From NCBI GenBank assembly GCA_903879715.1, contig CAIRMR010000096.1, positions 1 to 64,000 on the forward strand: a stretch of 64,000 bases of DNA. The letters are read 5' to 3'. Source of the stretch: an uncultured Bacteroidales bacterium. GTDB lineage: Bacteria; Bacteroidota; Bacteroidia; Bacteroidales; UBA4417. Below are positions 59,993-64,000 of this stretch, in pieces (the stretch's first letter is position 1; the number at the start of each line of letters is the position of its first letter). The translations under genes and the position numbers were made by a program. A model generated the notes under the pieces. That model saw only the letters and a list, made by a program, of their open reading frames with translations, was not told the DNA's origin and ran no database searches.

Positions 59993-62647
59993 ATGAAAAA
60001 AACTCTAAAACTTTTCATTACAGCAATTTTAATTTTTTCAGGCAATTTGCTTTATTCCCAAAGTCACACAGTAAAGGGAATAGTAAAAAATGAAAAAGGT
60101 GAACCAATGGAATTTGCGTCAATCGCTATCAAAGGAACCAGCAGTGGTACCCTGAGCGATACTGAAGGGAAATTCACCCTTACAACCGAAATAAGCGCGC
60201 CAACGTTACTGATTTCTTCTGTTGGATACGAAACCAAAGAAGTTGTGGCAAAAAGTAATTTCGTTGAGGTTCAACTTAATTTATTGAATACCAGCCTTAG
60301 TGAATTTGTAGTTGTCGGCAGCCGGAATCCAAAGTTAAGTAAACTGGAAACACCGGTTCCTGTGGATGTTGTGAATATGATAAAATCGAGAGCTCTTACT
60401 CCGCAAAATTCAGCAAATGACATTTTAACCTACCTGATTCCATCTTTTAACTCCAATCGCCAATCCGCATCCGACGGAACCGAACACATTGATCCGGCAT
60501 CATTAAGAGGCCTTGGCCCTGACCAGGTTTTGGTTTTAATAAATGGTAAAAGAAGGCACACCACTTCATTAGTTAACTATCAGAATACTGTTGGAAACGG
60601 TTCGGTTGGAACCGACTTAAGCGCCATTCCTGCTTCAGCAATAAAACGTATCGAAGTTTTACGCGATGGTGCCGCCGCACAATATGGTTCGGATGCTATT
60701 GCCGGTGTTATTAACCTGATTTTAAATGATAATATTGGATTTCAGGCAGAAGCAACTTACGGATTAACTTCCCGTAACGATGGACAAACCACAAATTTGA
60801 ACCTGAATTACGGCGCCAAACTGGGTAAAAAAGGTGGCTTTATCAATCTGACAGCTGAATATAGTAACCGCCAGAAAACAAATCGTTCGCAAAACAATAA
60901 CCTGATTATTTTCGATCAATCAGAATATGACAATTATTTTACTTACGATTGGTGCGAAGATCCGGCTGCTGCCCGCCAGATTGATGACGATGCAATTGCG
61001 GCTGCTGGTCTTACCCGCGACGATTTTGACTTCCAGGTTGGAGATGCCAAAATTCAGAATATCCAGGGATTCTTAAATTCAACAATCCCGTTAAATAAAA
61101 ACGTTGAATTGTATTTTTCCGGTGGTTACAGCAAACGAAATGGCATCGGTTTTGGATTCAGGCGTTTGCCAAGTGAAACTTACAACGTTGTTTCCTCATT
61201 ATTTCCTTACGGATTTCAGCCCGAATTAAAATCCGACATTGCTGATGCTTCATTAATCTCAGGACTACGGTTTAACCTTTCCGACTGGAAATTTGATGTT
61301 AGCAATACCATCGGCAACAATAACTTCAAATACGAAGTTTCCAATACCAACAATGCTTCGATGGGTGCAAGCAGCCCGACCGTTTTCAACGCAGGAAGTC
61401 ACTCGTTTTTACAAAACACATTGAATGCGGATGCTTCCCGCTCGTTTGCAAGTGTTTTCAGCGGACTTAACGTAGCCTTCGGCGCTGAATACCGTTTAGA
61501 AAAATATCAGATCAAAGCAGGGGAAGAAGCTTCCTATAAGGATGGCGGTGCGCAATCATTCCCGGGATTCTCTCCATTGAATGCAGTGGACGAACAAAGA
61601 CACAGCATCGGCCTTTACACAGATGTTGAAGCTGATATTACAAAGAAATTTTTAGTGGGAATTGCAGCACGGTACGAAAATTATTCGGATTTTGGAAATA
61701 CCATAAACGGAAAACTTTCCTCCAGGTATAAAATAACTGATAACTTTTTTGTCCGTGGCTCATTAAGCACCGGTTTCAGGGCACCTTCGTTACAGCAAGC
61801 CTATTTCAATAATATTGCAACAGATGTTGTGGATGGTAAATTGTTAAATTCCGGTATTTTCAGAACCGACAGTGAACTTGCCAAACAACTGGGAATTCCT
61901 GATTTAAAAGAGGAAACATCAAACAACTACAGCCTTGGTTTTGTTTATACGCCTATCAAGAAGCTAAATATTACCATCGATGCTTACCAGATTAACATCA
62001 ACAACCGGATTATTTTAACCGGTAATTTAGGGAATGATGCTTACGGAGATCCTGTTCCTGAACTACAGGCTTTATTCGCGCAGTACGATGCGCAAACCGG
62101 ACGTTTCTTTACCAATGCCATCAATACAAAAACACAGGGTCTGGATTTAGTAATTGACTATACTTTTGCTTTAGCCGGCGGAAACCTGAATGCGTCGCTG
62201 TTGTACAATTACAACAAGAACACGGTTGATGATCAGTTAAATAATATTCCTGACGCATTTGTTGGCCAGGAGGATGTTTATTTCGGCCCACAGGAAAGAA
62301 GCCTGATTGAAACCAACACACCAAGAAGCAAAGGAACCCTGGCGTTGAATTACGATATTAAGAAATTCACCTTTTTGCTACGAAACACCTATTTTGGCGA
62401 AGTTACCCGGGATGGATTTCCATTTGGAGTAACTCAGAAACATGCCGGGAAAGTTGTTACCGATCTGAGTGTATCCTATAAAATAACACCAAAAGTCCTG
62501 TTTATTTTGGGTGCAAATAACCTGTTCGATGTTTTCCCTGATTTACAGGTTTATGAAAACAGTTATTTCGGCGTATTTAAATATGCCCCGGTACAAATGG
62601 GAACAACAGGCTCATACTTTTTTGGAAGGATAAGTTGCAATCTGTAA
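59993..62647 (+). CDS. TonB-dependent receptor with carboxypeptidase-like N-terminal domain
   Basis: Outer-membrane active transporter. Signal peptide 'MKKTLKLFITAILIFSGNLLYSQ'. A CarboxypepD_reg-like beta domain spans about 25-105 ('VKGIVKNEKGEPMEFASIAIKGTSSGTLSDTEGKF'). The plug follows with 'VLINGKRRHTT' and 'IKRIEVLRDGAAAQYGSDAIAGVINLIL'. A 22-strand-type barrel fills the rest. There is no SusD partner gene and the length (884) is shorter than typical SusC, so siderophore, cofactor or peptide uptake is as likely as glycan. It ends 'YFFGRISCNL'. A strong terminator follows. Confidence 0.94.
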   Translation: MKKTLKLFITAILIFSGNLLYSQSHTVKGIVKNEKGEPMEFASIAIKGTSSGTLSDTEGKFTLTTEISAPTLLISSVGYETKEVVAKSNFVEVQLNLLNTSLSEFVVVGSRNPKLSKLETPVPVDVVNMIKSRALTPQNSANDILTYLIPSFNSNRQSASDGTEHIDPASLRGLGPDQVLVLINGKRRHTTSLVNYQNTVGNGSVGTDLSAIPASAIKRIEVLRDGAAAQYGSDAIAGVINLILNDNIGFQAEATYGLTSRNDGQTTNLNLNYGAKLGKKGGFINLTAEYSNRQKTNRSQNNNLIIFDQSEYDNYFTYDWCEDPAAARQIDDDAIAAAGLTRDDFDFQVGDAKIQNIQGFLNSTIPLNKNVELYFSGGYSKRNGIGFGFRRLPSETYNVVSSLFPYGFQPELKSDIADASLISGLRFNLSDWKFDVSNTIGNNNFKYEVSNTNNASMGASSPTVFNAGSHSFLQNTLNADASRSFASVFSGLNVAFGAEYRLEKYQIKAGEEASYKDGGAQSFPGFSPLNAVDEQRHSIGLYTDVEADITKKFLVGIAARYENYSDFGNTINGKLSSRYKITDNFFVRGSLSTGFRAPSLQQAYFNNIATDVVDGKLLNSGIFRTDSELAKQLGIPDLKEETSNNYSLGFVYTPIKKLNITIDAYQININNRIILTGNLGNDAYGDPVPELQALFAQYDAQTGRFFTNAINTKTQGLDLVIDYTFALAGGNLNASLLYNYNKNTVDDQLNNIPDAFVGQEDVYFGPQERSLIETNTPRSKGTLALNYDIKKFTFLLRNTYFGEVTRDGFPFGVTQKHAGKVVTDLSVSYKITPKVLFILGANNLFDVFPDLQVYENSYFGVFKYAPVQMGTTGSYFFGRISCNL

Positions 62648-62672
62648 ATCACTTTTTTAAAGAGGCTTAAGT

Positions 62673-62710
62673 ACTTTGTCAAGGCGCAAATCCTTGACAA
62701 AGTTTTTTTT
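62673..62710 (+). terminator. Intrinsic terminator of the TonB-receptor gene
   Basis: ACTTTGTCAAGG (62673-62684) pairs perfectly over 12 bp with CCTTGACAAAGT (62692-62703), followed by a run of T. Confidence 0.93.
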
Positions 62711-62863
62711 AGTTTTCGGTTAATAGAATCGGTTTTGTAGGACAGAAGACCGAAGTAATGCTAACCTGATTTACAAATTACCCCATGGGGATAAGTGGAT
62801 TACTGGTAATTACCAAACAAAAGAACAAAAGAAAAGCACAAATTAGCTTTCAGGAGAGTTTTC

Positions 62864-62938
62864 GTTATCCGTTATCCGTCTTCCGACTTCCGACTTCCAA
62901 CTTTCAACTTCTGACTTCTGACAATCTGACAATCTGAA
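62864..62938. repeat. Degenerate GTTATCC / TTCCGACTTCC / TTCTGACTTCTGAC word repeat
   Basis: Three successive short-word runs merge into each other: GTTATCCGTTATCCG, then CTTCCGACTTCCGACTTCC, then CTGACAATCTGACAATCTG. They fill the spacer just before the permease gene. Confidence 0.85.
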
Positions 62939-62986
62939 TTGATTCACTAACAATAGAATACCTTATTCTAACACCGCCGCACTAAA

Positions 62987-64000
62987 GTGAAAAAAATCAC
63001 CTGGATTACTGCCACAGCCCTAGTGGTTTCAAATATGATTGGAACCGGAATTTTTACTTCCTTAGGCTACCAGGTTGCCAGTTTAACAAATACCTATACC
63101 ATAATTTTACTTTGGTCTATCGGCGGTGTTTTAGCTTTGTTCGGGGCGTTTTGTTATTCAGAATTAGGGAATTACTATAAAGAAACCGGTGGTGATTACA
63201 TATATTTATCACGTGGATTTCATCCTGTATTCGGATACCTGAGCAGCTGGGTTTCGCTGATAGTCGGCTTTTCAGCACCCGTTTCCCTGGCGGCTTTGGC
63301 TATGAGTAAATACCTGCAGATTTTCGGACTGGGATTAGGGAAGGGATTTGCGATAGGAGTTATTATTCTGATCGCTATTTCGCAATCATTCAGTTTAAGA
63401 ACGAGTAGTGATTTTCACAACCTGTTTACGCTGCTGAAAGTTGTATTTGTTTTAGCATTGATCGGCCTGGGTTTATACATTGCGCCTGATGCTGTGAATG
63501 CGCTAAATTTTAGTACAAGCTGGAAACATGAAGTGCAGATGCCCGAATTTGCCAGTTCACTTGTATTTGTTGCTTTTGCTTATACCGGTTGGAATTCGGC
63601 CTCCTATATTGTTGGTGAAATTAAAAATCCTAAAAAAAATCTCCCAAAATCGCTTATTATAGGAACCTTGTTTGTGACATTGGTTTATGTTTTTATCAAT
63701 TATGTTTTTCTGAAACATGCATCAATACTTTCGCTGGTTAACCAGGAAGATGTAGCTTCAATTGCATCAAAAGGTTTCCTGGGATTGAACGGCGCGAAAT
63801 GGGTAAGTTTCTTTATTGCATTACAATTAACGGCTACAATAAGCGGATATTTATGGATTGGCTCAAGGGTAAGTTTTGCCACTTCAAAGGAAAATAAGCT
63901 GTGGAGTTTTATGAATAAATCAAAAAATGATATTCCTTACCTGGCGCTTTGGATTCATGCTTTTATCGCAATCGTAATAATTTTGACAGGCGAATTTGAA
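62987..64000 (+). CDS. APC family amino acid permease (3' end outside window)
   Basis: 338 residues of an APC-superfamily transporter, open to the window end. Translation begins with GTG ('MKKITWITATALVVSNMIGTGIFTSLGYQV'), with the classic 'GTGIF' unwound segment of helix 1. 'FCYSELGNYYKETGGDYIYLSRGFHP' is the conserved helix 2-3 loop. 'FVAFAYTGWNSASYIVGEIKNPKKNLPKSLIIG' is the helix 6-7 consensus. About nine helices are present. Substrate unknown. A downstream ATG at codon 17 lies inside helix 1 and is unlikely. Confidence 0.93.
   Translation, partial: MKKITWITATALVVSNMIGTGIFTSLGYQVASLTNTYTIILLWSIGGVLALFGAFCYSELGNYYKETGGDYIYLSRGFHPVFGYLSSWVSLIVGFSAPVSLAALAMSKYLQIFGLGLGKGFAIGVIILIAISQSFSLRTSSDFHNLFTLLKVVFVLALIGLGLYIAPDAVNALNFSTSWKHEVQMPEFASSLVFVAFAYTGWNSASYIVGEIKNPKKNLPKSLIIGTLFVTLVYVFINYVFLKHASILSLVNQEDVASIASKGFLGLNGAKWVSFFIALQLTATISGYLWIGSRVSFATSKENKLWSFMNKSKNDIPYLALWIHAFIAIVIILTGEFE

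Noticed and set aside
1-64000. tRNA, rRNA, tmRNA or RNase P RNA genes
   Set aside because: No TYC-loop-type GGTTCGA context with a matching acceptor stem was found; matches such as GGTTCAAATCC at 29764 lie in mqnC coding sequence.

Overview
The window looks like chromosomal DNA of a Bacteroidota bacterium, most likely a Bacteroidales/Marinilabiliales-type lineage. The evidence is a complete type IX secretion core in the Porphyromonas order (porP-gldK-L-M-N), a SprE/PorW-like lipoprotein, a secreted protein with a T9SS C-terminal sorting domain, a SusC-type TonB-dependent receptor with its N-terminal carboxypeptidase-like domain, futalosine-route menaquinone synthesis (MqnC), and many upstream boxes that match the Bacteroidetes -7 consensus TAnnTTTG. 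I see no rRNA, tRNA, insertion sequence, phage or CRISPR array.

Layout. 1-6.6 kb: leftward T9SS operon with a strong terminator behind gldN. 6.9-9.1 kb: two tandem YitT-family membrane proteins separated by an 11-bp minisatellite. 9.2-13.1 kb: leftward rseP, dxr and a LytM-type M23 peptidase. 13.5-16.2 kb: the sprE/porW-like TPR lipoprotein. 16.4-18.9 kb: tight leftward operon of a CPBP protease, an epimerase and an SDR. 19.1-25 kb: rightward bactofilin, AtpZ-like and small membrane protein, TrpF-like, PTPS/QueD family, folE, Bax-inhibitor-1, fabD and an AlkD-type repair protein. 25-31.6 kb: aldo/keto reductase, sugar N-acetyltransferase and aminotransferase, waaA (rightward), mqnC. 31.7-35.3 kb: thioredoxin-fold lipoprotein, lpxH-like, M20 dipeptidase. 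35.4-44 kb: leftward DUF2231, Trp/Tyr-rich DUF6600-like, dsbD, tilS, an unlisted 53-residue gene, an SQR-like flavoprotein and a TetR-type regulator. 44.6-55 kb: pfkA, M14 peptidase, ogt, metallophosphoesterase, T9SS cargo, a long PurF, pabB-pabC. 55-64 kb: HIT-greA pair, three small envelope proteins, ahcY, a TonB receptor with a structured leader, and an APC permease cut by the window end.

The genes are mostly housekeeping, with an envelope theme: T9SS, lipid A/Kdo (waaA, lpxH), envelope proteases (RseP, M23, CPBP) and disulfide chemistry (DsbD, thioredoxin-like). Pterin/folate genes (folE, PTPS, pabB, pabC) sit in two places.

The least ordinary content is between genes. At least ten spacers carry degenerate short-word tandem repeats, each spacer with a different word. 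Other spacers carry a recurrent 35-nt palindrome and an ACCAC(A/G)GAG inverted-repeat element. A putative structured leader with its own terminator precedes the TonB receptor. Several proteins keep a family fold but have lost a diagnostic residue: a TlpA-like protein without its first active-site cysteine, a Rieske-like protein without the iron ligands, and a phosphofructokinase with mixed donor-specificity residues. No clearly new multi-gene system was found.
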